NCBI RefSeq assembly: GCF_007625155.1 | Contig: NZ_VMNK01000003.1 | Span: forward strand, 310,001 to 374,000 | Direction of reading: 5' to 3' | DNA from: Denitromonas halophila | GTDB taxonomy: Bacteria > Pseudomonadota > Gammaproteobacteria > Burkholderiales > Rhodocyclaceae | DNA length: 64,000 bases | In this document: positions 7,789 to 16,151 of the stretch, in pieces | Layout: each line of letters opens with the position of its first letter | Numbering within the stretch: position 1 is the first letter of the stretch | Translations under genes and position numbers: made by a program | The notes under the pieces: generated by a model | Told to the model about the DNA's origin: nothing | What the model saw: only the letters and a program-made list of their open reading frames with translations | The model's database searches: none

Positions 7789-8075
7789 CACTCGGCTTCG
7801 GCCACCATCGATACCGCCCCGCTGTGATCGAGCGACCAAACTTCAGCCGCGCGATCCCAACCAGTGCGCCGTTGAGCAAAAACGGATCGACATCGAAAGT
7901 CGGCCGCTCGACCCGGTAGTCGAAGCGCGTGAGCAGCAGTCCGTCGATATGCCGCGCGGCGAAACCGGCCAGCGGGGTGGCGATGAGCCGGCCGCGCACG
8001 ACGAGGACGGGGTCGCCCTGTTCTGAATCCTGCGTAGATGACACACGCCAGCGTGACCAAAATCACGACAAGCAA
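7785..8075 (-). pseudogene. Small membrane-anchored protein, probably frameshifted
   Basis: Two frames seem to belong to one gene. From about 8075 one frame reads LLVVILVTLACVIYAGF, a clean membrane anchor. From about 8035 the coding character moves to another frame: GDPVLVVRGRLIATPLAGF, then RFDYRVERPTFDVDPFLL and NGALVGIARLKFG, with GC-rich third positions. The join is near 8025-8035. The first frame stops at 7785 inside a REP-like repeat; the second has no sensible stop before copy B. I do not recognise the family. A sequencing error is possible. Confidence 0.35.
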
Positions 8076-8180
8076 GGCGATGTGCGGCCGTGCACCATGG
8101 TTTTGTGCGCTGGGTCAAAAACCCTATTCTTGATATGGATTAATTTTACGCTTTGTTGCAAAACTGCAAGAGAGGGTGTC

Positions 8181-8825
8181 ATGGGCAGGGTCTGGCGTCG
8201 CCGGGTGGCGGCAATCATGTTTGGCGTGTGCATGGGGGCGGCGGCGCTTCCGGTTTGGGCCGACGAGGCAGCGGTTTTGCTCACACAACTCAGCGACGAT
8301 GCAGCAGCCCGCGCCAAGGCGATCGAGCATGGGCGCGGCCTTGCTACCTTCTGTGCCAACTGTCATGGCGCACAGGGGGTGAGTTCCATTCCGGAGGTGC
8401 CGAACCTGGCCGCGCAGAACCCGGATTACCTGCTCGCACAGATCAACGCTTTCATCAGCGGAAAACGCAAGAACGCTTTCATGGAAGGCTTGATGCGCGT
8501 GATGGAGCCGGCGGACAAGGCGGCCCTGGTGGTGTTTTTTTCCTCGCTCGCGGCACCGGCGCCTCGGCCGGCCACGGCAAATGACATGGCGGCCGGCAAG
8601 GCCGCCTTTAGCAAAATCTGCGCCCGCTGCCATGGTGAAGCCGCGCACGGCAGCGAGACGACGCCCCGACTGGCCGGGCAGCAAGCGGACTACCTGCGCG
8701 TGACCCTCCATCGTTATCTGACGATGTCGGGCGAGCGTTTCTACGCGCCGATGACGGCAGCCGTCTATCAATTGGGCGAGAAGAATATCGACACAATCAC
8801 CGCATATCTGGGGAATCTGAAGTAA
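8181..8825 (+). CDS. Dihaem class I cytochrome c (c4-like)
   Basis: A 214-residue periplasmic electron carrier. The signal peptide ends near PVWADEA, followed by two haem c sites, CANCH (residues 58-62) and CARCH (147-151), each in its own cytochrome c fold. The 90-residue spacing and the tandem domains match cytochrome c4, which passes electrons to terminal oxidases. Candidate distal Met ligands follow each site. I chose the ATG at 8181 because it begins the signal peptide; an upstream in-frame extension has no coding character. No oxidase genes are adjacent. Confidence 0.85.
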   Translation: MGRVWRRRVAAIMFGVCMGAAALPVWADEAAVLLTQLSDDAAARAKAIEHGRGLATFCANCHGAQGVSSIPEVPNLAAQNPDYLLAQINAFISGKRKNAFMEGLMRVMEPADKAALVVFFSSLAAPAPRPATANDMAAGKAAFSKICARCHGEAAHGSETTPRLAGQQADYLRVTLHRYLTMSGERFYAPMTAAVYQLGEKNIDTITAYLGNLK

Positions 8826-8850
8826 CGGCCAGCACCGGGTACAAAACGGC

Positions 8851-8873
8851 TGCGCCAATGCAGCATTGGCGCA
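8851..8873. repeat. Perfect 10-bp inverted repeat
   Basis: TGCGCCAATG-CAG-CATTGGCGCA lies 26 bases after the cytochrome stop codon. There is no T-tract; a second short hairpin (CCACCCCATTGGTGG) follows at once. It may protect or end the cytochrome transcript. Confidence 0.4.
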
Positions 8874-9046
8874 CCACCCCATTGGTGGGCCGCGAGGCAC
8901 TCAGCCGACGGAGTGAGGTGTTTCCGCACAGGCAAGGACAACGCCGACGGTGACAGTACGTGTCCTAGTGTGGCGCATGCCTCGGCACAGCCGATACATC
9001 GGCTTACAATGGCGGCTTCTCCCGCCCGCCCGACACGAGCCCCCTC

Positions 9047-9988
9047 ATGAACGACGCCCTGCGCATCTTCGCCGGCAATTCCAATGATCCGCTGGCCCGC
9101 GAAATCTGCAGCAAGCTCGGCATTCCGCTCAGCCCGCTGGAGATCGCCCGTTTCTCGAACGACAACCTGCATGTGCAGGTGATGGCCAATGTGCGCGAGC
9201 GCGACGTGTTCGTGGTGCAGTCGTTCACCGAGCCGGTGAGCGATCACATCATGGAGTTGATGATCACACTCGACGCGCTGCGCAGCGCCTCGGCGCGGCG
9301 GGTGACGGCGGTGATTCCGTATTACTCCTACGCGCGCTCCGACAAAAAGGACGCGCCGCGCATCTCGATTACCGGCCGGCTGGTGGCCGACATGCTGCGC
9401 ACGGCGGGCGCCGACCGGGTGCTGACCATGGATTTGCACGCCGATCAGGTGCACGGCTTTTTCACCATGCCAGTGGACCACCTCACCGCGATCCCGACCA
9501 TCGCCGAGCATTTCCGCCAGCATTACGACATCTCCAACATGGTGGCGGTGGCGACCGACGCGGGCGGCGCCAAGCGCGCGGGGCGGTTCTCGGAGCGGCT
9601 GGGCATCCCGATGGCGATCATCGACAAGCGGCGCATCAGCGACACGCAGGTGAAGCAGGGCCAGGTGATCGGTGAGGTGAAGGGGCGCGACGCGGTGATT
9701 TTTGAGGACGAAATTTCCACAGGCGGCACCTTGATCACCACCATCGAAACCCTGCGCGAAGCCGGCGCACGGACGATCCATGCCGGCGCGGTGCACGGCG
9801 TGCTGTGCGGCCCGGCGATCGAGCGCCTGCGCGAGGCACCGATCGAGTCCATCGTGGTAACCAACACGGTGCAGATCCCCGAGCACAAGCATCTCGACAA
9901 GCTCACGGTGCTGACCATCGCGCCGCTGCTGGCCTCGGCCATCGAGCGCATTCACAGCGGCGAGAGCGTGGGCGCGCTGTTCGAGTAA
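9047..9988 (+). CDS. Ribose-phosphate diphosphokinase family protein
   Basis: A 313-residue homologue of PRPP synthetase, which makes phosphoribosyl diphosphate from ribose 5-phosphate and ATP. Visible motifs are FSNDNLHVQ, VFVVQSFTEPVSDHIMELM, the YYSYARSDKKDAPR flexible loop, TMDLHADQVHGFF and TDAGGAKRA. The PRPP-binding loop reads FEDEISTGGT rather than the usual DDMIDTGGT of housekeeping Prs. It is not beside ispE or a ribosomal L25 gene, the usual place for prs in this group. I read it as a second, divergent PRPP synthetase. Confidence 0.78.
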   Translation: MNDALRIFAGNSNDPLAREICSKLGIPLSPLEIARFSNDNLHVQVMANVRERDVFVVQSFTEPVSDHIMELMITLDALRSASARRVTAVIPYYSYARSDKKDAPRISITGRLVADMLRTAGADRVLTMDLHADQVHGFFTMPVDHLTAIPTIAEHFRQHYDISNMVAVATDAGGAKRAGRFSERLGIPMAIIDKRRISDTQVKQGQVIGEVKGRDAVIFEDEISTGGTLITTIETLREAGARTIHAGAVHGVLCGPAIERLREAPIESIVVTNTVQIPEHKHLDKLTVLTIAPLLASAIERIHSGESVGALFE

Positions 9989-10054
9989 CGAAGCGCGCTG
10001 GCCGGCACGGCGGGCAACGGCTAGACTCGACGCTTACCTCCCGAGCACACCGTC

Positions 10055-10969
10055 ATGCCGGTCTCACTCGCCTATCTTGGCGTCATCCTGATCTGGTCCA
10101 CCACGCCGCTGGCCATCCAGTGGAGCACCGAGGGCACGGGATTTGCCTTTGCGGTGCTCGCGCGCATGGTCATTGGCGTGGTCATCGGCACAATCATTCT
10201 GGTGGCCGGTCGCATCCGTTTTCCGCTGCACAGCAAGGCGCGTCAGTCGTATGTGGTGGGCGGCCTCGGCCTGCTCGCCGGCATGGGCTTTACCTATTGG
10301 GCGGCGCGCTATGTGCACTCCGGGCTGATCTCGGTCATGTTCGGCCTCTCACCGCTGGTGGCCGGCGTACTCGCGGCGCTGTGGCTGGGCGAGCGCTCGC
10401 TGACCCGGCCGCGCCTGATCGGCGCCGGCCTGGGCCTGACCGGGCTGGCGGTGATCTTTCTGCATGGCGGCACGCGCGGCGGGCCGAATGCGCTGGCCGG
10501 CCTGGGCGCGCTGCTGATTGCGGTGGTGTGCTACACCGCGGCCATGGTGTGGCTCAAACGCATCGGCGACGACAGCCCGCCGCTGGCCACCACGGTGGGC
10601 ACGCTCAGCGTCTCGCTACCGGGCTTTGCGCTGCTGTGGTGGCTGACCGACGGCACGCTGCCGCAGAGTATTCCGCTACGCAGCGGCGCGGCCATTGTGT
10701 ACCTCGGCGTGTTTGGCTCGGTAATCGGCTTTGCGCTGTATTACTACTGCATCCGCCACATGGAGGCCTCGCGTGTGGCGCTGATCACGCTGATGACACC
10801 GGTGCTGGCGCTGTTGCTCGGCCAGGCGCTCAACGGCGAAGAGACCGGCCCGCGCCTGTGGGCCGGCACCGCGTTGATCCTCACCGGGCTGGCCATCTAC
10901 CAGTGGGAGAGCCTGCGCGGCTGGCAGCGCGGGCGCCGCGAACGCCGACAATCCGCGCCGGGCGTATAA
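10055..10969 (+). CDS. DMT superfamily (EamA) transporter
   Basis: A 304-residue inner-membrane protein with ten hydrophobic segments in two EamA halves. The first half has LIWSTTPLAIQWS and YWAARYVHSGLISVMFGLSPL; the second has GVFGSVIGFALYYYCIRHMEASRVAL and a late TGLAIYQWES. The family exports amino acids or other metabolites. The ATG at 10055 lies just after CCGAGCACACCGTC and starts the first membrane segment directly. The substrate is unknown. Confidence 0.82.
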   Translation: MPVSLAYLGVILIWSTTPLAIQWSTEGTGFAFAVLARMVIGVVIGTIILVAGRIRFPLHSKARQSYVVGGLGLLAGMGFTYWAARYVHSGLISVMFGLSPLVAGVLAALWLGERSLTRPRLIGAGLGLTGLAVIFLHGGTRGGPNALAGLGALLIAVVCYTAAMVWLKRIGDDSPPLATTVGTLSVSLPGFALLWWLTDGTLPQSIPLRSGAAIVYLGVFGSVIGFALYYYCIRHMEASRVALITLMTPVLALLLGQALNGEETGPRLWAGTALILTGLAIYQWESLRGWQRGRRERRQSAPGV

Positions 10970-11000
10970 TCAGCGTTTCCTGATAGACGGAGTCACTGCC

Positions 11001-11441
11001 ATGCGTGCCTGGCTGATCGCGGCCCTCGCCGGCCTGAGTTTTTCCGCCGTGGCGGACACGGTCAACATCGACGACGCCACCCTGGAGCGCCTGCGCGCCG
11101 ACGGTGTGCCGGTGGTCGACATCCGCACCGCGCCCGAGTGGCAGCAGACCGGCATCGTGCCGGGCAGCCACCTGCTCACCTTTTTCGACAAGCGCGGCGA
11201 GGCCGAGCCCGAGGCCTGGCTGGCACGCCTGCAAGCCATCGCCAAGCCCGGCCAGCCGGTGGTGCTGATCTGCCGCAGCGGCAACCGCAGCACGGTGGTC
11301 AGCCGCTTCCTCACCGAGAACGCGGGCTACACCAAGGTGTACAACGTCGAGGCCGGCATTCGCGGCTGGGTGAAGGCCGAGCGCCCGGTGGTCAAAGCGG
11401 TCGAAGCGGCCTCGACCTGCGAGCGCGCCAGCGCCTGCTGA
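11001..11441 (+). CDS. Periplasmic rhodanese-like protein
   Basis: A 146-residue single-domain rhodanese with a short signal peptide (MRAWLIAALAGLSFSAVA). The domain runs from DATLERLRADGVPVVDIRT to GWVKAE. The active-site loop is CRSGNRST, whose Cys would carry the persulfide. The Cys residues near the end (TCERASAC) are unusual and could be an extra redox or metal site. The sulfur donor and acceptor are not known. Confidence 0.82.
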   Translation: MRAWLIAALAGLSFSAVADTVNIDDATLERLRADGVPVVDIRTAPEWQQTGIVPGSHLLTFFDKRGEAEPEAWLARLQAIAKPGQPVVLICRSGNRSTVVSRFLTENAGYTKVYNVEAGIRGWVKAERPVVKAVEAASTCERASAC

Positions 11442-11470
11442 GCCGTCGGCAGGCTGGGCAACCCGGGGCG

Positions 11471-11505
11471 GCCCGATGCTGCCGTGCGGCAGGGCAGCAT
11501 CGGGC
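11471..11505. repeat. Long perfect hairpin after rhodanese gene
   Basis: GCCCGATGCTGCC (11471-11483) and GGCAGCATCGGGC (11493-11505) form a 13-bp perfect stem with a 9-base loop. It lies 30 bases after the rhodanese stop. No T-tract follows, so it is either a weak terminator or a protein-binding palindrome upstream of the response regulator gene. Confidence 0.5.
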
Positions 11506-11551
11506 GACTCGCACTATCATGGACAGCCCCCCATCCCGCCAGAGTACGGCC

Positions 11552-12187
11552 ATGCTACGTATCGCCATCGTCGACGACCACAACATCGTGCGCGCCGGTT
11601 TCCGCGAAATGCTCGCCGAAGAATCGGATTTGCAAATCGCCTTCGAGGCGGCGTCGGGCGAGGCGGCGCTGGCCGCACTGCGCGAGACGCCCTGCGACGT
11701 GATGTTGCTCGACCTGGCGCTGCCCGGCCAGAGCGGTGTCGACGTGCTGCATGCGGTGCGCCAGCGCTATGAGGACTTGCGCGTGGTGGTACTGACCGGT
11801 TTCCCCGAAGAGCGCTACGCAGTGGCGCTGATCCGTCAGGGTGCCGACGGCTATCTGTGCAAGGATTGCGAGGCCGAGGAGCTGATCCGCGCCATTCGCA
11901 CCGTGGCGCAGGGGCGGCGCTATGTCTCGGCGCGGGCGGCCGGCCTGCTGGCCGACGAGCTGGCCGGCGATGGCACGGCCGCGCCGCACGAGCAGCTCTC
12001 GCCGCGCGAACTGCAGGTCTTCCAGCGACTGGCGCGCGGCGAGTCGGTGTCCGAGATCGCCACGGCACTGACGCTGAGCGTGAAGACCGTAAGCACTTAC
12101 CGTACCCGCCTGCTCGACAAGCTGGGCGTCGACAGCAACGCCGAACTGGCCGCCTACGCCATCCGCCATGGCGTGATGGTCGAGTGA
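11552..12187 (+). CDS. NarL/LuxR family response regulator
   Basis: A 211-residue transcriptional regulator. The receiver domain (1-120) has the acidic pocket in VDDH, the phospho-acceptor Asp54 in MLLDLALPG and Lys in YLCKDC. The C-terminal LuxR helix-turn-helix starts at LSPRELQVFQRLARG and contains IATALTLSVKTVSTYRTRLLDKL. I chose the ATG at 11552, the canonical start before LRIAIVDDH; an ATG at 11519 would add a poor leader. It converges with the kinase gene 9 bases away, which is its likely partner. Confidence 0.9.
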   Translation: MLRIAIVDDHNIVRAGFREMLAEESDLQIAFEAASGEAALAALRETPCDVMLLDLALPGQSGVDVLHAVRQRYEDLRVVVLTGFPEERYAVALIRQGADGYLCKDCEAEELIRAIRTVAQGRRYVSARAAGLLADELAGDGTAAPHEQLSPRELQVFQRLARGESVSEIATALTLSVKTVSTYRTRLLDKLGVDSNAELAAYAIRHGVMVE

Positions 12188-12196
12188 GCGACGCAC

Positions 12197-13573
12197 TCAG
12201 CTGACCGACGCCGACTCGACCACCAGCGGCAGGCGGGCGCGGATGCGTGTGCCGGCCCCGGGGCGGCTGTCGATCTCGCACACACCCGAGAACATCTGCA
12301 TGCGGTGACGCATGCCCGCCAGACCGTAGTGGCGGCGGCCGACCCGGGCCGGAACGAAGCCCGTCCCGTCGTCTTCGATCCTCAGCTGCACCGCCTCGTC
12401 CTTGCATGACAACGCCACCGTCACCGTACGCGCACCGGCATGGCGGCGGATATTGGTGAGCGCCTCTTGGGCAATGCGGTAGAGGGCCAGGGCAGCTTCC
12501 GCCGACAGCGGCAGATCGCCTTTCGGCAGATCCAGATGCAGCTCGGCGCCGCTGCGCTCGGCGAAATCCTCGGCCAGGCTGCGCAGCGCGACCACCAGCC
12601 CCAGCTCGCGCAGCAGCGGCGGTTGCAGATCGTCGATGATGCGCCGCTTCAGCGAGATGCCCTGGTCGAGTGTCTCCAGCAGGCGGTCGAAGCGTTCGCG
12701 GTGCGGCGCCAGCGCGTCCGGGTCGAGCTTGCGCACCAGCCAGGCGGTGTCCATCCGCGCCGCGGTGAGCAGGGCGCCGAGTTCGTCATGCAGCTCGCGC
12801 GCCAGCCGCGCCTGCTCGGTTTCCCGCGTGCGGGTGAGGTAACTGGCCAGCTCGGACAGCTCGGCGGTGCGCTCCTGCACCAGCTCGTCCAGCCACCGGT
12901 TCTCGCGTCGCAGCAGATCGGCGATCCGCTCGCGCAACCGCAACTGGCGCTGCCCCATGACGAACAGCAGCACCAGCAGCAACAGGGCGCCACCGGCGAG
13001 GATCAGCACCACCCAGCGGGTCGCGTCGACATGGGCGATCGAGGCGTCGAGCGAGCGCTGCCCGCGCGCCAGGATACGGCCCTTGTGCTCGGTCACCGCC
13101 TTGCGCAGATCGTTCATGTAGCGCCGCCCCTCGGCCGAGCCTTCGGGCCCGGGCCGGCCACGACTCACGGCATCGGCCAACAGGCGCTTCTTGAGCACCA
13201 CCAGCCCGCGGATCTGCGCCAGTGCGTTCTGATCTTCGGGCGTCGGCGCGAGATCCTGGCGAATGTCTTCGAGCGTGTAGTCGAGGGTCGCCAGGCTATT
13301 GAGATAGGGCTCCAGGTAGGCGCGCTCACCGCTGAGCAGATAACCGCGCACGCCGCTTTCGGCATCCACCAGCTGGATCAGCAGGCTGTCGAGCCGGCCG
13401 GTGCGTTCGGCCTGCAGCTGCAACTGGCGCAGTGCGCCGAGGCTGGCAGTGGCCTGCCAGTGGCTCGAGACCAGCAAGGCGGTGACCAGCGCGGCGCCCA
13501 GTCCCAGCAGCAGGCCGCGCCAGTGGCGCCCCAGTGATCGGCGGGGCTCGGTGGTGGGTGGATGTTCCGGCAT
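12197..13573 (-). CDS. CHASE3-type sensor histidine kinase
   Basis: A 458-residue membrane kinase: membrane segment at 19-37, a periplasmic helical region of about 145 residues (GVRGYLLSGERAYLEPY is typical of CHASE3), a second segment at 187-207, a coiled linker, and a HisKA_3 box with His262 in ARELHDELGALL. The HATPase domain has the VALYRIAQEALTNIRRHA N-box and DDGTGF. It should phosphorylate the convergent NarL-type regulator. Many Cpx- or stress-type kinases share this build; the signal is not known. Confidence 0.88.
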   Translation of the reverse strand: MPEHPPTTEPRRSLGRHWRGLLLGLGAALVTALLVSSHWQATASLGALRQLQLQAERTGRLDSLLIQLVDAESGVRGYLLSGERAYLEPYLNSLATLDYTLEDIRQDLAPTPEDQNALAQIRGLVVLKKRLLADAVSRGRPGPEGSAEGRRYMNDLRKAVTEHKGRILARGQRSLDASIAHVDATRWVVLILAGGALLLLVLLFVMGQRQLRLRERIADLLRRENRWLDELVQERTAELSELASYLTRTRETEQARLARELHDELGALLTAARMDTAWLVRKLDPDALAPHRERFDRLLETLDQGISLKRRIIDDLQPPLLRELGLVVALRSLAEDFAERSGAELHLDLPKGDLPLSAEAALALYRIAQEALTNIRRHAGARTVTVALSCKDEAVQLRIEDDGTGFVPARVGRRHYGLAGMRHRMQMFSGVCEIDSRPGAGTRIRARLPLVVESASVS

Positions 13574-13775
13574 GGCTTCCTCCGTGGCGGCCCGGGCCGG
13601 TCGCCACCGTGCAGGAATCGTCCTACATGCGATTCCGACACCTCCGATAGCGACCGACCGGGGCCAACGCCTACGCTTTCAATCGTTCGCTACACAAGGC
13701 GACGGCGCGGGCAGACAGCGCACCGGCATGCCTTGGCAACGAACCTAATCCCTCATTTTCGTCAGGAGATCCGTC

Positions 13776-14066
13776 ATGAATTCCAAACTCAGTCTAGCCG
13801 CATTGCTGATCGCCGGTTCGCTGCCGCTCGCGGCGCTGGCCGCCAACCCCACCCCGGCGACCCCGGCCAGCGGCAGCGGCACCGACGCCGTGCCGCCGAT
13901 GTTCCAGGAGCTCGACCGCGACAAGGACGGTCAGATCAACAAGGAGGAGGCCAAGCGTTCCGCCGACGCCAGCGCGTCCTTCGCCAGCATCGACACCGAC
14001 AAGAACGGCAAGCTGTCGGTGGCGGAATGGACCGCCCATGAAAAGCAAGGCGGCACCAAACAGTAA
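13776..14066 (+). CDS. EF-hand calcium-binding protein, exported
   Basis: A 96-residue protein with a signal peptide ending at ALAANP and two EF-hand loops: DRDKDGQINKEE and DTDKNGKLSVAE, both with Asp/Asn at the calcium positions and a final Glu. AGGAGA lies eight bases before the ATG. It is the first of four small envelope genes in one direction (to 15313). A calcium buffering or sensing role in the periplasm is inferred. Confidence 0.85.
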   Translation: MNSKLSLAALLIAGSLPLAALAANPTPATPASGSGTDAVPPMFQELDRDKDGQINKEEAKRSADASASFASIDTDKNGKLSVAEWTAHEKQGGTKQ

Positions 14067-14160
14067 GCGCCACAGGCCGGCACAGCCGCCGGCCGTGACG
14101 ACCCGCACACGGGTCGGCCCGCCCGTCGGGCGGGTGCGCGCCTGAAAGGAGGAACTGCAC

Positions 14161-14775
14161 ATGCCCATGCTCCGATCCCTCTTCGCCAGCCTGCTGTTGC
14201 TCGTCGCGCTGGCCGCGACGGCACAGACCGATACCCCCGACACCCTGGTCCGCAACGTGACTGACGAGGTGCTGGGCATTCTCTCGGAAGCCCCCGAGTC
14301 GCAGGCCGACCGCCGGCAGACGGCGATGCGCCTGATCGAAAACAAGATCGCGCCGCACTTCGACTTCACGCGTATGACCGCCTTGGCGGTCGGCCAAGGC
14401 TGGCGCCAGGCCGACGAGGGCCAGCGCGACGCGCTGACCGAAGAGTTCCGTACCTTGCTGGTCCGCACCTATGCCAATGCCCTGGGCGGTTATTCCGGCC
14501 AGAAGGTCCACTTCAAGCCTTCGCGCGCCGCCGGTGCTCAGGACGAAGCCACGGTGCGCAGCGAGATCCGGCAGGCCGGCGCGCCGCCGATCACGATGGA
14601 CTACCAGCTGGCCCGGACCGACGGCGACTGGAAAGTCTTCGACGTGGTGGTCAACAACGTCAGCCTGGTCACCAACTACCGCAGCAGTTTCGCCACCGAA
14701 CTGGCGCAAGGCGGCGCCGACGGCCTGATCCGTGCCCTGCGCGACAAGAACCGGCAAGCCGCCGACAGCGGCTGA
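14161..14775 (+). CDS. MlaC/Ttg2D-type phospholipid-binding protein
   Basis: A 204-residue periplasmic protein with signal peptide (cleavage near ATAQT). The MlaC family pattern is visible: NKIAPHFDFTRMTALAVGQGWR, then TEEFRTLLVRTYANALGGYSG, YQLARTDGDWKVFDVVVNNVSLV and NYRSSFATEL. MlaC shuttles phospholipids between the outer- and inner-membrane Mla complexes. A strong AAAGGAGGAA ribosome binding site precedes it. No mlaFEDB genes are next to it, so this may be a solitary paralogue. Confidence 0.85.
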   Translation: MPMLRSLFASLLLLVALAATAQTDTPDTLVRNVTDEVLGILSEAPESQADRRQTAMRLIENKIAPHFDFTRMTALAVGQGWRQADEGQRDALTEEFRTLLVRTYANALGGYSGQKVHFKPSRAAGAQDEATVRSEIRQAGAPPITMDYQLARTDGDWKVFDVVVNNVSLVTNYRSSFATELAQGGADGLIRALRDKNRQAADSG

Positions 14776-14798
14776 GCCTCAACCACCAGGAGAACATC

Positions 14799-15104
14799 AT
14801 GCGTACCCTTCCACGACTCACTCTCGTCTTCGCGCTCGTCACGGCACTGGCCGCCTGTGCCGGTTCGCCGACACGCGAGAGCACCGGCCAATACATCGAC
14901 GACAGCGCCATCACCACCAAGGTCAAGAGCGCCTTCGTCAAGGACAAGACCGTCAGTGCCTTGAACATCGGCGTCGACACCTTCAAAGGTGAGGTGCAGC
15001 TGTCGGGTTTCGCCGATACGCGCCAGGAGATCCAGCGGGCCGGCGAGCTGGCCCGCGACGTGCCCGGCGTGCGTAGCGTCAAGAACGACATTCGTCTCAA
15101 ATAG
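14799..15104 (+). CDS. BON domain lipoprotein
   Basis: A 101-residue lipoprotein: signal peptide with lipobox LAAC, then one BON domain (ITTKVKSAFVKDKTVSALNI, GEVQLSGFADTRQEIQRAGE, VPGVRSVKNDIRLK). BON proteins such as OsmY and DolP bind anionic phospholipids and help outer-membrane integrity. It follows the MlaC-like gene by 23 bases with AGGAGA before its ATG, in line with a shared envelope-lipid role. Confidence 0.87.
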   Translation: MRTLPRLTLVFALVTALAACAGSPTRESTGQYIDDSAITTKVKSAFVKDKTVSALNIGVDTFKGEVQLSGFADTRQEIQRAGELARDVPGVRSVKNDIRLK

Positions 15105-15127
15105 CCATCAACCCAGGAGAGCCAACC

Positions 15128-15313
15128 ATGAAACGCACATCTATCGCCCTACTCGCCATGCTGGCCCTGCCCTTGCTGCAGGCTTGCGAACCGCAATCTT
15201 CCGAGCCGCCGGCCAACACCCCGCGCCCGGCCGACAGCGCACCGCCGCCGGACATGTCGGCGCCCCCGCCCACCTCGGGCACGCCTCAGGAAGGCAGCAA
15301 ACCGGCGTACTGA
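15128..15313 (+). CDS. Small proline-rich lipoprotein
   Basis: A 61-residue protein with signal peptide and lipobox LLQAC, followed by a short, low-complexity Pro/Ser tail ending EGSKPAY. AGGAGA precedes the ATG, and it sits 23 bases after the BON gene, so it is probably co-transcribed. The tail is too short to fold and could span part of the periplasm. No family is recognised. Confidence 0.7.
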   Translation: MKRTSIALLAMLALPLLQACEPQSSEPPANTPRPADSAPPPDMSAPPPTSGTPQEGSKPAY

Positions 15314-15334
15314 GGGCCTCAAGCACCCCAACCA

Positions 15335-15377
15335 CCCCGGCCGGATCGCCTCGTGCAGGCGCGCCGGCCGGGGGCGT
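15335..15377 (+). terminator. Probable terminator of the envelope gene run
   Basis: CCCCGGCCGG (15335-15344) pairs with CCGGCCGGGG (15364-15373), followed by GCGTTT. The T-run is short, so termination may be partial. Confidence 0.45.
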
Positions 15378-15453
15378 TTCGGGCCACGATGTAAGCCTTG
15401 CCGGGTGCCGGCGGTCTGTTCTTTCGAGACAACGAATCCACCGGGGGCAGCGC

Positions 15454-16083
15454 ATGGCGACGACGACCGACAACGACGCGGTAGCGGTGGTGGTCTACCG
15501 CTGGGCCGGCGCCTGGGGGCCCTTCGCGGTCAAGATTCCCTGCGGCGAATGCGCGCTCACGCGCGACGTGATCGCCGACACCCTGGCGCATGAACTCGAC
15601 GGCGTGGCCGTCACGCTGGACGTGCGCGACTGGCTGTCCGAATGGTGGCGGCCGCTCGCCCGCGGCGGCTGGCATGCGCCGATCGTGATGGTCGCGGGCC
15701 GCGTGGTGAGCCAGGGCCAGGCGCTCAACCGCGGCGTGCTGACCCAGGCGGTGATCGACGCCGCCGCCGCACGCACCGCGGTAACCGGCAACCACATCTT
15801 CGGCAAGGCCAGCTGCCCGCATTGCCAGCGCGCCAAGCAGTATCTCGACCACGCCGACATGCCCTACACCTATCACGACGTGGTGCGAGACCCACGCGCG
15901 CTGTACGAAATGCTGGCTCGGGTGAAGCCCATCATCGGGCCGAAAACGCCGGTCACGGTGCCGCAGATCTGGCTGGACGGCAGCTACATCGGCGGCGCCG
16001 ATCAGCTCTCGGAGCGGCTACATTGCGTCGTCGAACCCAACCCCGAGCGCGGCCGCAATTCCCTGTCGCCCGCCACCTCCTGA
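15454..16083 (+). CDS. Two-domain thioredoxin-like/glutaredoxin protein
   Basis: A 209-residue protein. The first half (1-105) looks like a degenerate thioredoxin-like domain with PCGEC near residue 30 and a later APIVMVAGRVVSQG strand before the helix. The second half (110-190) is a classic glutaredoxin: KASCPHCQRAKQYLDHADMP, TVPQIWLDGSYIGG and a final helix. It is cytoplasmic with no signal peptide. The PCGEC site keeps the CxxC spacing and might be redox-active. The start at 15454 follows GGGGGCAGCGC. Confidence 0.8.
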   Translation: MATTTDNDAVAVVVYRWAGAWGPFAVKIPCGECALTRDVIADTLAHELDGVAVTLDVRDWLSEWWRPLARGGWHAPIVMVAGRVVSQGQALNRGVLTQAVIDAAAARTAVTGNHIFGKASCPHCQRAKQYLDHADMPYTYHDVVRDPRALYEMLARVKPIIGPKTPVTVPQIWLDGSYIGGADQLSERLHCVVEPNPERGRNSLSPATS

Positions 16084-16151
16084 CCCGTCGCGCCGCAGCG
16101 CATTGTCATCGACTGACTATACTCAAGTGAGCCCGGCCACCTGAGCGTCCA

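Noticed and set aside
8826-9046. Possible small RNA between cytochrome c and PRPP synthetase genes
   Set aside because: Two hairpins are present, but there is no clear promoter or terminator, so I list only the inverted repeat.
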